DNA from: an uncultured Saprospiraceae bacterium
Lineage (GTDB): Bacteria > Bacteroidota > Bacteroidia > Chitinophagales > Saprospiraceae
Direction: 5' to 3'
NCBI GenBank assembly: GCA_937926205.1
Contig: CALEYL010000079.1
Span: forward strand, 1 to 64,000
DNA: 64,000 nucleotides
Below the pieces are notes generated by a model. It searched no databases. It worked only from the letters and a program-made list of their open reading frames with translations, and was not told where the DNA came from. This document shows positions 1 to 8,215 of the stretch, in pieces (the stretch's first letter is position 1; the number at the start of each line of letters is the position of its first letter). The position numbers and the translations under genes are program-made.

Positions 1-306
1 GAATCAAACTTGATAATAGTACAATATAAAGATGTGTATAAACCGTAGCTACCGGCAGGCAGGTAAGATAAAACCAGAGGTAAAGATCTGAGGGTTAAGC
101 TTCAGCAGGTATTCAGACAAATATACTGAACATCAGCTTAGCTTGGCTTGATAAGTCAGGGTGTAATACAAATACATCGTCACTAAAGGTATTTTAGCCC
201 ATGATTGGCATGAGCCATTCCCGAAAATCAGGAATGACTCATGCACAATTCTCTTTGGTTTTACCGGGAGTTATTAGTGGTTAAAGCCTGCAGAAGGCTC
301 AAAAAA
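1..306. other. Left-edge non-coding stretch
   Basis: I see no convincing gene here. The only open frame, on the plus strand from 241, runs antisense across the GerW-family gene and has no family character. The stretch holds one hairpin (208-244, listed separately) and, near 47-67, a CTACCGGCAGGCAGGTA motif. That motif loosely resembles a CCTACC/GGTAGG hairpin inside the palindromic element at 26 kb, but the match is too weak to call a repeat family. Confidence 0.5.
208..244. repeat. Inverted repeat (possible hairpin)
   Basis: GCATGAG-C-CATTCC (208-221) pairs with GGAATG-A-CTCATGC (231-244), giving a 13-bp stem with one C/A mismatch and a 9-nt loop. It lies about 60 bp past the stop codon of the minus-strand GerW-family gene. 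It could end that transcript, but there is no T-run after the stem on either strand, so it is at best a weak or factor-dependent terminator or an mRNA 3'-end stabiliser. Confidence 0.45.
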
Positions 307-696
307 TCAGTTCAGCGCCGGTTCACTATTTTGTGGCTCCTTCTTCGTTTCAAAGTATTTGCCCAACAAATCCGGCAGTTTTTCTACAGCCGCAGAAAAG
401 CCATGGGTAGTTGTAGCCGGAATAAACTGAATGAGTTCGCCGCGGGATACCAAAAAGCCCATCGGAACGATTCCCATACCTGCACCTGCGCCACTTCCTT
501 CGCCATGTCCGCTAACTTTAGCTTCTCCTTCGCCGCCGCCATAGCCGAAGCCCATGCCGACTTTGATGACCGGCACACAAGTGAATTCACCGAGTTTGAA
601 TTCATGGCCGATTACAGTACTGGTTTTGGTTTCATCTTTCAGAAATTCGGTGACTTTGGCAAGCACCTCTTCATAATTTCCTGTTTTCATAATCAC
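307..696 (-). CDS. GerW/YtfJ-family protein (Spore_YtfJ)
   Basis: A 129-aa protein of the GerW (YtfJ) family. In Bacillus the homologue is a sporulation protein; in non-sporulating bacteria the role is unknown. The sequence shows the usual features: a short N-terminal helix, a beta-rich core with VIGHEF and PVIKVGMGFGYGGG, a Gly-rich loop (about residues 50-75) ending in GMGIVPMGFLV, and a C-terminal helix reading KLPDLLGKYF. It follows the DUF2953-like gene with a 6-bp gap, the same ytfI-ytfJ order seen in Bacillus, so the two are very likely co-transcribed. Family assignment is firm; the function is not. Confidence 0.85.
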   Translation of the reverse strand: MIMKTGNYEEVLAKVTEFLKDETKTSTVIGHEFKLGEFTCVPVIKVGMGFGYGGGEGEAKVSGHGEGSGAGAGMGIVPMGFLVSRGELIQFIPATTTHGFSAAVEKLPDLLGKYFETKKEPQNSEPALN

Positions 697-702
697 AATT
701 TT

Positions 703-1239
703 TTATCGAACGCGTGATGAAATAACAGCCCACAACAAGCGACCCAAGCGGTTTTCCGCCAACAAGATCCCCTCGTTTTTCCCCTGAAAATTTATCCATA
801 TGCCAGCGTGAGGCTTTCGCGAAAGCCAGCCTAAAGGAAACAGCCAGGCATTCCACAAATAATCGCCGGTATCTAACCATAACCGGCATTGGCGTACCCG
901 GAACGTGCGCAGCATTTTTTTTGCCATCTGCAAGCCGGATCGTCCGCTTTTTCCTTTTTTATGGGTTTGACCCTTCAATTTTTGGCGGGACGCCTGCTTT
1001 GCGTTTTCGCGCTTTTCCCGGGATTGTATTTCAGATAATACCCATCGCTTTTTCCAGAAAAAGATCCTGGTTTCGACCACATCCAATCCTTCGTCCGGCA
1101 ACCAAACCAGGCCGCCCACACCTTTCCAATCCATCCGATAGACGCCTTTCCAGGTATTGATTTCCAGCCGTATTGGCGCCCAAAAGAGCCAGCAGATTGC
1201 GGCAAGCAGTATAGCAAGAAGTAACCACCACACCCACAT
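703..1239 (-). CDS. DUF2953-like (YtfI-like) membrane-anchored protein
   Basis: A 178-aa protein with one N-terminal membrane helix (WVWWLLLAILLAAICWLF) followed by a beta strand carrying RLEINTWKGVYRM, a basic middle (about residues 75-110), and a C-terminal part with GDYLWNAWLFPLGW. This plan, and its position directly upstream of the GerW-family gene, match DUF2953/YtfI proteins. The middle is much shorter and more basic than in Bacillus YtfI, so the call rests partly on context. It probably acts at the cytoplasmic membrane with its partner. Alternative: an unrelated single-pass protein. Confidence 0.65.
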   Translation of the reverse strand: MWVWWLLLAILLAAICWLFWAPIRLEINTWKGVYRMDWKGVGGLVWLPDEGLDVVETRIFFWKKRWVLSEIQSREKRENAKQASRQKLKGQTHKKGKSGRSGLQMAKKMLRTFRVRQCRLWLDTGDYLWNAWLFPLGWLSRKPHAGIWINFQGKNEGILLAENRLGRLLWAVISSRVR

Positions 1240-1409
1240 ATCTTTTTTGTTTTGAATAGATTAGGCAAGCCGTTTAGAAACTTACTCAAACACAAAGATC
1301 AAAGCAATCAAGCTTCCAAACAATGAGCATCGTCATGAAAGGAGATGACCATACTCAATGCTTTATTGGTGTATTTCCTGCACCTTGTGGAAAACAACAA
1401 AATGAAATT

Positions 1410-1859
1410 ATGAAAAAGCAAAAGGGTATATGGCTTGACCTTCGAAATGCTTATATCATAAGTCTTCCCGAAGAAATTAATGCAAACAAAGACATTGAGG
1501 TCGTCCACCTTTTTTCAGGAATCGAAGAAACCTCAGCCACTGGAGGTACGCGCAGCAAGGCGCCGTGGGGGCCGCAAGGAGGAGACCCGCAACGCAAAGC
1601 TCAAGAGCGCCGGCATCGTGAGGAAGGAGATTATTTTGAAGCGCTCATAGACGTTATTGGCCCTGACACAGAGGAGTTGGTCATTTTCGGTCCTTCTGAA
1701 GCAAAATACGGCCTGGCCAACGCACTCAGCAAAAAGAGCCAAAAACAGCCCATAATATCTAGCGTAGAGTCTGCTGATCAAATGACCGAGCACCAAATGG
1801 TTGGCTGGGTGCGCGCATTTTTCAAACGCCCGGCGCTCCGGCACTTGCCAAAACAATAA
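1410..1859 (+). CDS. Small eRF1-like protein (Bacteroidota GIWMDHS family)
   Basis: I start this 149-aa protein at 1410 (MKKQKGIWLDLRNAY), because the reading frame upstream to 1323 has no family character. The N-terminal GIWLDLRNAYII strand and the C-terminal half with ELVIFGPSEAKYGLANAL and SADQMTEHQMVGWV match a common, uncharacterised Bacteroidota family of about 140 residues. The family resembles the middle (release-factor-like) domain of eRF1, which suggests a link to translation or ribosome rescue; this is inference. Residues about 43-72 are a Gly/Arg/Lys-rich insert (TRSKAPWGPQGGDPQRKAQE) that is unusually basic and low in complexity. Confidence 0.6.
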   Translation: MKKQKGIWLDLRNAYIISLPEEINANKDIEVVHLFSGIEETSATGGTRSKAPWGPQGGDPQRKAQERRHREEGDYFEALIDVIGPDTEELVIFGPSEAKYGLANALSKKSQKQPIISSVESADQMTEHQMVGWVRAFFKRPALRHLPKQ

Positions 1860-1934
1860 CAAAGGAAAATGGGTAAAGTGGCCGGCATTTTGGTAGAAGG
1901 ATAAAAAACTACAGTCATCTTAAAAACAAGTATT

Positions 1935-3680
1935 ATGAAAACAAGCGCCTTAAAAGCAATCATCACCTTGATGCTTGTTGCAGGAATCAATGCTTTTGCA
2001 TACGCTCAAACCGATAAAGAGTTGCTTGCTCAAACCGTACAGGAAAACCAAAAAGCCGTGGAAGCGCTTGTCATGTATCCGGCGGAAACCCGACAGGATA
2101 TTCTGGAGGTAGCACTTTATCCGGAAGCGCTCATCAAACTGGAAAACATGCAGGCGACAACCGGCGCAGCATTTAAAAAGGCACTGGAGCCTTATTCCAA
2201 AGAAACTCAGGAAATGGTGTGGGACATTACCCGTTATCCCGAATTGGTTAGCCGCCTCGTGCTGGAATCAGGAGGGGCAAAAACGGGATTTGAACGGGTG
2301 CTGGCTGGTTATCCCGAAGAAATTCGCGAAAAAGCAAAAGTTATCGCAATGGATCACTTCGGCGTGCTGAAGCAGATAAATGACCTGAATCTGGCTGCTG
2401 AATCTGCTTTCGGAACACTGATTGCTGCTTATCCTGCCCAAACCAGAGCGGCTTTACAACGACTACTCGAACTGCCGGAGGTTTTGAGCCTGTTGACTGA
2501 AAACATCCGGTTGACCATTCTGGCAGGCGACCTGTACCGAAAAAATCCGACCTGGGTACTGTTTCAGGCCGATAGCCTTCACCTTGCTGTTGCCCGGCGG
2601 AATGCACAGGAATTGGAAGACTGGCAAAAAAGCCTTGATGAAAACCCACAGGCAAAAGAAGACCTGATGGCTGCCGCTCAGGCTTATGCAGAAGAAAATG
2701 GCAATCCGGGCTACCAGTATGATGACGACCTTTACGACGGCGATGTATACGACGAAAGCCGAAACGAAATGCCCGTTCCGATCGTTGAACGCCACTACCA
2801 TCATTATCCCTATTGGTTTGGATATCCCTATTGGTATGACTATCCACGTTGGCGTCCATACCCGTGGTGGTGGGATTGGGGCTTCTATTACAGCCCGACG
2901 CACACCATTGTGGTCATCGGCATCCCTTCTTACCACTTTACGAATTGGTATTTTTACCATCCCTGGCACCACGACCGCTGGTGTCATCTGTCTGATCACT
3001 TTGTGAGGTACCATTTCCGACATCCCAGAAGCGGAGGCAGCATTACCACAAGCGTGGAAGTTTGGCAAAAGCAGCACAGAACAGTCATCAGCAAAGATTG
3101 GCTAAAAGACGACGGGCGGCGCATAGAACGCTTCCGGGAGTTTAGCAGACTTGAAGTGGACCGCGACAAATACAACCGTGAAAATCCCAAAAAACCGCTG
3201 GATGAAAGGAGCTTTTTTGATCGAAACCCCGCGCGGTATCCTGAGACAGCGAAGGTAGAATTGCCAAAAATCGCACCGGTTCAACCAGATCAGGAGACCC
3301 GCAGCAAAGCGCCTGCGCGCAAACCTGGCGGAGAGGTTATGCCACCGCCTCAAACAAGGCCGGAGCAGCCCCGAACCAAAGAACCTGTGCGCAAACCAGG
3401 TGGAGAAGTGGTGCTCCCGCCACAGACAAAGCCGGAGCAAAACCGTAAGCCAGTGCCTGTGCCAACTCCCAAAACAAAGCCTGAGACCCAGCCTGCGCGC
3501 GTACCACGACCAACCCAACCGGAATTGAACAAAGGGCGTGAGTATCACGAAAATACGGCTGTGCAGAACAAAAGCAAGGATCGTGTTGCACCCCGGCCTG
3601 CTCCAAAGGTAACGGCGCCAAAAGAGACGACGCCAAAGACCAAAGCCCCCCGGAAAAAAGACAATTCCGATGGCGGCTGA
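1935..3680 (+). CDS. Secreted helical protein with His/Trp/Tyr-rich segment and Pro-rich tail
   Basis: A 581-aa exported protein. A signal peptide (about residues 1-24, ending AFAYAQ) leads into a helical region to about residue 255. This contains repeated units with a YP motif (MYPAET, LYPEAL, RYPELV, GYPEEI, AYPAQT), reminiscent of DUF3300 proteins. Next comes an acidic stretch (DDDLYDGDVYDE) and then about 100 residues extremely rich in Tyr, Trp, His and Pro (YHHYPYWFGYPYWYDYP). The C-terminal 170 residues are Pro/Lys-rich, with two near-repeats of the type RKPGGEVMPPPQT. It is probably periplasmic or surface-exposed; the His-rich part could bind metals (inference). It stands alone on this strand. 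Confidence 0.7.
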   Translation: MKTSALKAIITLMLVAGINAFAYAQTDKELLAQTVQENQKAVEALVMYPAETRQDILEVALYPEALIKLENMQATTGAAFKKALEPYSKETQEMVWDITRYPELVSRLVLESGGAKTGFERVLAGYPEEIREKAKVIAMDHFGVLKQINDLNLAAESAFGTLIAAYPAQTRAALQRLLELPEVLSLLTENIRLTILAGDLYRKNPTWVLFQADSLHLAVARRNAQELEDWQKSLDENPQAKEDLMAAAQAYAEENGNPGYQYDDDLYDGDVYDESRNEMPVPIVERHYHHYPYWFGYPYWYDYPRWRPYPWWWDWGFYYSPTHTIVVIGIPSYHFTNWYFYHPWHHDRWCHLSDHFVRYHFRHPRSGGSITTSVEVWQKQHRTVISKDWLKDDGRRIERFREFSRLEVDRDKYNRENPKKPLDERSFFDRNPARYPETAKVELPKIAPVQPDQETRSKAPARKPGGEVMPPPQTRPEQPRTKEPVRKPGGEVVLPPQTKPEQNRKPVPVPTPKTKPETQPARVPRPTQPELNKGREYHENTAVQNKSKDRVAPRPAPKVTAPKETTPKTKAPRKKDNSDGG

Positions 3681-3718
3681 AAAAATAATAAGCGATTGTT
3701 TCTAAGTAGTTTTCATTA

Positions 3719-3762
3719 AAAAATTTGCCCTGATTGGCTGGATGCTGATCAGGGCAAAAAAA
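3719..3762 (-). terminator. Intrinsic terminator of the lol-like operon
   Basis: A perfect 11-bp stem (TTTGCCCTGAT at 3724-3734, ATCAGGGCAAA at 3748-3758) with a 13-nt loop. Read on the minus strand, the stem is followed by a T-run (complement of the A-run at 3719-3723). It starts 15 bp after the stop of the barrel gene at 3773, so it should end the minus-strand operon that begins at 8971. On the plus strand the stem is followed by A residues, so it is not a plus-strand terminator. Confidence 0.85.
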
Positions 3763-3772
3763 TTCATGAAAC

Positions 3773-4945
3773 TTAAAAGCCCCATTTCAGCCTCAAAATC
3801 AGGGCATTGCCCTCGTTTTTAAATCGCATGTTTTCGGGTATAAAAAAGGATTGCGCCACGAAGTTCAGATCCCAGTTATCATTCAGGGAATAGGTCAGCA
3901 CCGGAAAAACAATCAGGGCATCCGGGCCGGGACAGTAAATCAGGCTGAGATTTGCCATAAAAAGCGGGGTAATCTGTTTAGCGCTTTGAGCCAGAACGGC
4001 ATGTTTAAACGGCATGAGCATTTTTGCAGACAATTGTTGGGCAGTCAGCAAATCCAGGGCGTTCGGATCGCTGTGTCCGGTACCCGTAAACAAGTAAGCA
4101 GCACCAATATACCAGCCTGTTTCAAAAGAATAATTGCTTTCCAGCGTCAGGGAGAGGGTTCCTGTGCTGTCTGCAAATCCGCTGCGCGGCTGAAACCAGG
4201 TCGCTTCGCCTTTAAATCCGGCGTCGCCGATACTGCCTGCCCAACCTGCGCCCAGTGCGAGGTCATCCCGATACCAGGCGCCCAGAAATTGCAGATCGTA
4301 GCCGCCGGTGTTGAATCGATACAACAAGGCAGCAGTCGTCGTGTTGGCTGCTTTTCCGCGGCTGACCGCCAAATCGAAACCAGACATTCCATCACTGCTG
4401 TAGCGTACACGCAGGGCATCGCTGCCGGGTCGCTCTTCGTAATCAAAATCAAAAAAATTGAAGGCGTTGAACAAATCATTGGGATTCCAGGCGGTGGTAA
4501 TGCCCCAGTTGATCCGCTGCCGCCCCAGCGTAATGTCCCAGTTTTGATTTTGCCAGTTCAGGGATAACCGGTCAGCAATGGTATGGCAAACCAGTGCAGG
4601 CGCTTCAATAGAAATCCACGATAAGTCCATGATCCCGCTTTCATAGTCTGCCAATTGCGCAAAATCAGGCGTAAGCCGAACTTGTTCTCCCCAAAACAAA
4701 CGGGTGCGCAGTTCGAGTCGAACCGACAAGCCGGGAGATAATTGGTAGCTAAAATTCAGGCGATTGTGAAGAAAATTGCTTGTAGTTAGCGACCCTTTTT
4801 CAGGACTGAAAGCAAGGGTTTGCAAATTTTTCAGGTATCCCTGAACCTGAAAACGAGCCGGGGTTGACTCTGCCACAGAGTCGGTTTGGGCCATGGCCTG
4901 GCAAAACGACAGCAACAGGATCCATATGCCTGCAATCCTGTTCAT
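3773..4945 (-). CDS. Outer-membrane beta-barrel protein (DUF1302/alginate-export-like)
   Basis: A 390-aa protein with a signal peptide (ends CQAMAQ) and a barrel-type alternation of hydrophobic and polar residues, finishing in a terminal strand that ends with Trp-Gly-Phe, as outer-membrane barrels do. The segment TLGRQRINWG followed by NPNDLFNAFNFFDFDYEERPG is the hallmark of DUF1302/alginate-export-like porins. Its ATG overlaps the stop codon of the upstream ATPase gene (ATGA), implying translational coupling. In this operon it would be the outer-membrane component working with the ABC transporter and the LolA-like periplasmic protein; the exported substrate is unknown. Confidence 0.8.
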   Translation of the reverse strand: MNRIAGIWILLLSFCQAMAQTDSVAESTPARFQVQGYLKNLQTLAFSPEKGSLTTSNFLHNRLNFSYQLSPGLSVRLELRTRLFWGEQVRLTPDFAQLADYESGIMDLSWISIEAPALVCHTIADRLSLNWQNQNWDITLGRQRINWGITTAWNPNDLFNAFNFFDFDYEERPGSDALRVRYSSDGMSGFDLAVSRGKAANTTTAALLYRFNTGGYDLQFLGAWYRDDLALGAGWAGSIGDAGFKGEATWFQPRSGFADSTGTLSLTLESNYSFETGWYIGAAYLFTGTGHSDPNALDLLTAQQLSAKMLMPFKHAVLAQSAKQITPLFMANLSLIYCPGPDALIVFPVLTYSLNDNWDLNFVAQSFFIPENMRFKNEGNALILRLKWGF

Positions 4946-5661
4946 ACCCGGCCTCCTTTGGTGGGCACTCCAACGGCTTTATCTGAAACCACCCTTCCGT
5001 CTTCCAGTGTGATCACCCGCCGCGCGCGTTCGATTACCCGGGCGTCGTGGGTGGAAAAGATAAAAGTCATGCCCTCGTCGTGGTTGAGTTGCGCCATAAT
5101 GTCTAATAGATTGGCAGCGGACCTGGAGTCGAGGTTGGCCGTTGGTTCGTCGGCGAGAATAAATTGCGGCTTGGAAGCCAAAGCGCGGGAAACAGCCACC
5201 CGTTGTTGCTGCCCCCCGGAAAGCTGGGCCGGACGCACCTCCATTTTATCTCCCAATCCAACAGCGTTCATCAAATCCTGTACCCGCTGTTCGCGCTGTG
5301 CTTTGGACACGCCTTGCAGGAGCAGGATAAACTCTACATTTTCACGGGCGCTGAGAACAGGAATGAGGTTATAGGACTGAAACACGAATCCGATATTCTG
5401 CAAACGGAAGTTGATCAGTTGATTGGGCTTCAGGCTGGTAATGTCTGTTCCGTTGATGATAACCTGTCCTTCACTCGGCGCATCGAGGCCGCCAATGATG
5501 TTCAGCAAGGTTGTTTTACCCGAACCGGAAGGGCCAACCAAAGCGGTAAATTCCCCCCGTTCAAAATGCAGGTGCACGTTGTTTACCGCATGCACCGGAA
5601 TGGTATCCGGGTTGTAGATTTTACTGACATTGTGAATGTCTATGACCGTTGCATCATTCAT
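4942..5661 (-). CDS. ABC transporter ATP-binding protein, LolD/MacB type
   Basis: A 239-aa ATPase. Walker A is GPSGSGKTT (about residue 40), the Q-loop region reads FVFQSYNLIPVLSA, the ABC signature is LSGGQQQR (about residue 146), Walker B is FILADEPTANLD, and the switch His is in FSTHD. These are typical of the LolD/MacB/FtsE class, which powers FtsX-type permeases that do not import solutes but extract or push lipoproteins and other envelope substrates. It lies 3 bp after the second permease gene and overlaps the barrel gene by 4 bp. It should couple ATP hydrolysis to the two FtsX permeases. Confidence 0.95.
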   Translation of the reverse strand: MNDATVIDIHNVSKIYNPDTIPVHAVNNVHLHFERGEFTALVGPSGSGKTTLLNIIGGLDAPSEGQVIINGTDITSLKPNQLINFRLQNIGFVFQSYNLIPVLSARENVEFILLLQGVSKAQREQRVQDLMNAVGLGDKMEVRPAQLSGGQQQRVAVSRALASKPQFILADEPTANLDSRSAANLLDIMAQLNHDEGMTFIFSTHDARVIERARRVITLEDGRVVSDKAVGVPTKGGRV

Positions 5662-5664
5662 TTT

Positions 5665-6876
5665 TTACCTTTTTATGGCTTCTACAGGCCGCATAGTCAA
5701 CGCCTTCCATGCAGGAAATACAGAAGCGAGCAAAGCAGTGATGAAAACAGTTATGATGATTTGTCCAACTTTAAACCCGGGTAAATCGGGGTAAATGATG
5801 GCGCCGAAACCAAAATCCTTCATCGTATTTCCGGCAATGTTGCCGAGGTTCAGTCCGTTTTTTGACAACCATTCGTTTACGGTCCAGGCCAGGCCAAAAC
5901 CAATCGGGCAGCCGGCCATGGTCAGCATTATCGTTTCCAGCACCACCATACTGAACAGCCGGGGTTTGGTCATCCCTATTGCCATGAGCATGCCAATTTC
6001 ACGTGTGCGTTCAAGCACCGCCATCAACATGGTGTTGATGATGCCGAAAGCCAGGGCCAATACAATGATGACAATAATGATCAGGGAGGAAATATCCAGA
6101 GAAGAGATGATGAGATCCGTTTCCGGGGAAATGCTACGCCAGCTTTCTACCTGAAGGCCCGGGAGCTGCTGCTGAAGGGAGGTCAGAACGGCCGGTAAAA
6201 ACGTTTCGTCCTGCAACAATACCGCAGCTTCATTGCCCCGGCCGGGCATGTCGAGCAGTTCGTTGAATTCACTTTGCTTAACATAGACATTGCGCTCGTC
6301 GAGCGGAGCATTGCTGCTTTGATATATGCCGCAAATGCGAAAAGCGCCAGCCTGAATATTTTGTTCCGGATCCAGAAACGTCAACACAATTTTAGCGCCG
6401 GGAGTCAGTTTCATTTTATCGGCTAATTTCTTGCCGATTAGAATCTGATTCCTTTTCTCCGGATCAAAATACGCACCATCGACGATAAAACCATCGAATT
6501 TCCGGGTAGCCACTTCCGCTGCCGGGTCAACGCCATTGATTTGGACGCCGTTGCTGCCGGCTGCATTGGCCAGCATGCCCTGTGCAGTGGTCCGCAAAGA
6601 CCAGGCCTTTATACCCGGCGTTTTGCGCATGGCTTCATCGAGACTGTCGAGCCTGAAATTCCAGGCTGCTTCAAAGTCTTCGCGAAATTTTGGATGGTGC
6701 ACCTGAATGTGCGACACTTCCTCTTCAATGGCAATGCGAACCCGTTCATTGCCCATACCGTAATAAAGCGACACAATAAATGCGCCGGACCAAACCCCAA
6801 GCGCCACGGAAGCGATGATGGCCAGGCTGCGTGTTCGGTGACGCCATAAATTCCGCCAGGCTATGGTAAAGAGCAT
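5665..6876 (-). CDS. FtsX/MacB-type ABC permease (second)
   Basis: A 403-aa permease: one N-terminal membrane helix (about residues 18-42), a periplasmic MacB_PCD-like domain of about 220 residues, then three C-terminal helices around residues 262-390, with the FtsX motif ERTREIGMLMAIGM. It is paralogous to the permease at 6977-8191 (shared WRNLWR start and EIGMLMAIGM/EFGMLIALGM motif), so the two probably form a heterodimer around the LolD-like ATPase, as LolC and LolE do. A 100-bp gap without other genes separates it from its paralogue. Confidence 0.92.
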   Translation of the reverse strand: MLFTIAWRNLWRHRTRSLAIIASVALGVWSGAFIVSLYYGMGNERVRIAIEEEVSHIQVHHPKFREDFEAAWNFRLDSLDEAMRKTPGIKAWSLRTTAQGMLANAAGSNGVQINGVDPAAEVATRKFDGFIVDGAYFDPEKRNQILIGKKLADKMKLTPGAKIVLTFLDPEQNIQAGAFRICGIYQSSNAPLDERNVYVKQSEFNELLDMPGRGNEAAVLLQDETFLPAVLTSLQQQLPGLQVESWRSISPETDLIISSLDISSLIIIVIIVLALAFGIINTMLMAVLERTREIGMLMAIGMTKPRLFSMVVLETIMLTMAGCPIGFGLAWTVNEWLSKNGLNLGNIAGNTMKDFGFGAIIYPDLPGFKVGQIIITVFITALLASVFPAWKALTMRPVEAIKR

Positions 6877-6976
6877 CTCTTGATTGATTGTTTTATGGTT
6901 ATTTACTACCTACGCTGTCAATAACATGTCGAGATTCCTTTTTCGGGCATATAAAACGCAAAATGACCAACCGCAA

Positions 6977-8191
6977 TCAGCTGCGCATCGCTTCCACCGG
7001 TTTCAGAAACAAGACCTTCATCATCGGGTACAGGGACAAAAACAATCCGATGACCAATACCACCACCGCTTGTTTCCAGAAAATAGAAGGCGCCATGGAA
7101 GCTGGAAAAATGGCTTCAAACCCGAATTTTTCGTACACTTTCGCCATTTCGCCGCCTATCCGGATGGGGTGATTGGTCAATTGCCACACAATCGGCAAGC
7201 TGGCCAGGATGCCTAATGCACAACCTGTCAGGGTGATAAAAACCGATTCGAACAAAACCATTAGGGCCAGCTGCGCTTTTTTCATTCCGAGGGCTATGAG
7301 CATGCCGAATTCGCGCTGCCGCTCGGCCAGCATCATGAGGATGGTCGCAAAAATGCCAAAGGAAATGAGCAGGTACAATACCCCCAGAATGATGGCGCTG
7401 CTCGCTGTATCCGTTTCGATGTGCTCGTTGATTTCGGGCATCATTTCCTGCCAGGTCAGTACTTCAAATTCAGTTGACAGGGTATTGCGCAGCCGGGCAG
7501 TCGTTTCTCCGGAAGATGCCGGATCTCCGGGCGTAATGACCAAAGTGGTAGCCAGCCCGGGCGCATCAAGCCAGCGCTGCGCCACTGCAAGCGGCAGGAA
7601 GACGAGTTGATCGTTGAGTTCGGGAGAGCCATAATGGAGCAAGCCGCCAATCGGAAATTTCCCGGCAGCAGTGGTTCCGTAATAGCCTTGTCCCAACAAC
7701 AAAAGCGTATCGGAGACGCCCAGTTGCAGGCGTTTAGCCAGCCCTTCCGACACCAATACCGTTGAAGAACTGTCGCTAAGATATTCGCCGGAAACAACCT
7801 TGCTTTTTATCCGCGTAGCCATGTTTTCGGTCTCCGGAGCAATACCGGCCACCAGGCATCCTTTCGTTTTTTCGCCCGATGATGCCAGGGCAAAGGCTTC
7901 CAGACGTGGTGTCATGGAAGCCACTCCAGGCGTGGAAAGTATGGTATTTTGAAGGGAATCGCTGAGTTCAAAACTGTTTTCCAGCGTTTGTTCTGATTGA
8001 TACCCCGTACGATGCACCTGTACGTATCCGCTGTAAAAGCTGACCATGTTGTCAATCAGGAGATCAAAGACGCCTTTCTGAAAACTGCTCATTACAATGG
8101 CCAACACCACAGCACACCAAACCGAGGCCATCGCGATGATGGAGCGGTTGCGATTGCGCCAAAGGTTGCGCCAGGCGAGTTGAAGGATCAT
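6977..8191 (-). CDS. FtsX/MacB-type ABC permease (first)
   Basis: A 404-aa permease with the same plan as its downstream paralogue: LAWRNLWRNRNRSI at the N-terminus, one membrane helix, a large periplasmic domain, and three C-terminal helices after AERQREFGMLIALGM. Two non-identical FtsX permeases plus a LolD-type ATPase point to a heterodimeric Lol/Mac-like machine. The upstream LolA-like gene ends 24 bp before its start, so the operon order is LolA-like protein, permease, permease, ATPase, barrel. Confidence 0.92.
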   Translation of the reverse strand: MILQLAWRNLWRNRNRSIIAMASVWCAVVLAIVMSSFQKGVFDLLIDNMVSFYSGYVQVHRTGYQSEQTLENSFELSDSLQNTILSTPGVASMTPRLEAFALASSGEKTKGCLVAGIAPETENMATRIKSKVVSGEYLSDSSSTVLVSEGLAKRLQLGVSDTLLLLGQGYYGTTAAGKFPIGGLLHYGSPELNDQLVFLPLAVAQRWLDAPGLATTLVITPGDPASSGETTARLRNTLSTEFEVLTWQEMMPEINEHIETDTASSAIILGVLYLLISFGIFATILMMLAERQREFGMLIALGMKKAQLALMVLFESVFITLTGCALGILASLPIVWQLTNHPIRIGGEMAKVYEKFGFEAIFPASMAPSIFWKQAVVVLVIGLFLSLYPMMKVLFLKPVEAMRS

Positions 8192-8215
8192 AATGCAGTC
8201 GAATTTAGTACCTGT

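Noticed and set aside
1552..3318. Similar segments coding for TRSKAP in two adjacent genes
   Set aside because: The match is short (about 20 bases with mismatches) and in low-complexity basic stretches, so it is probably chance.
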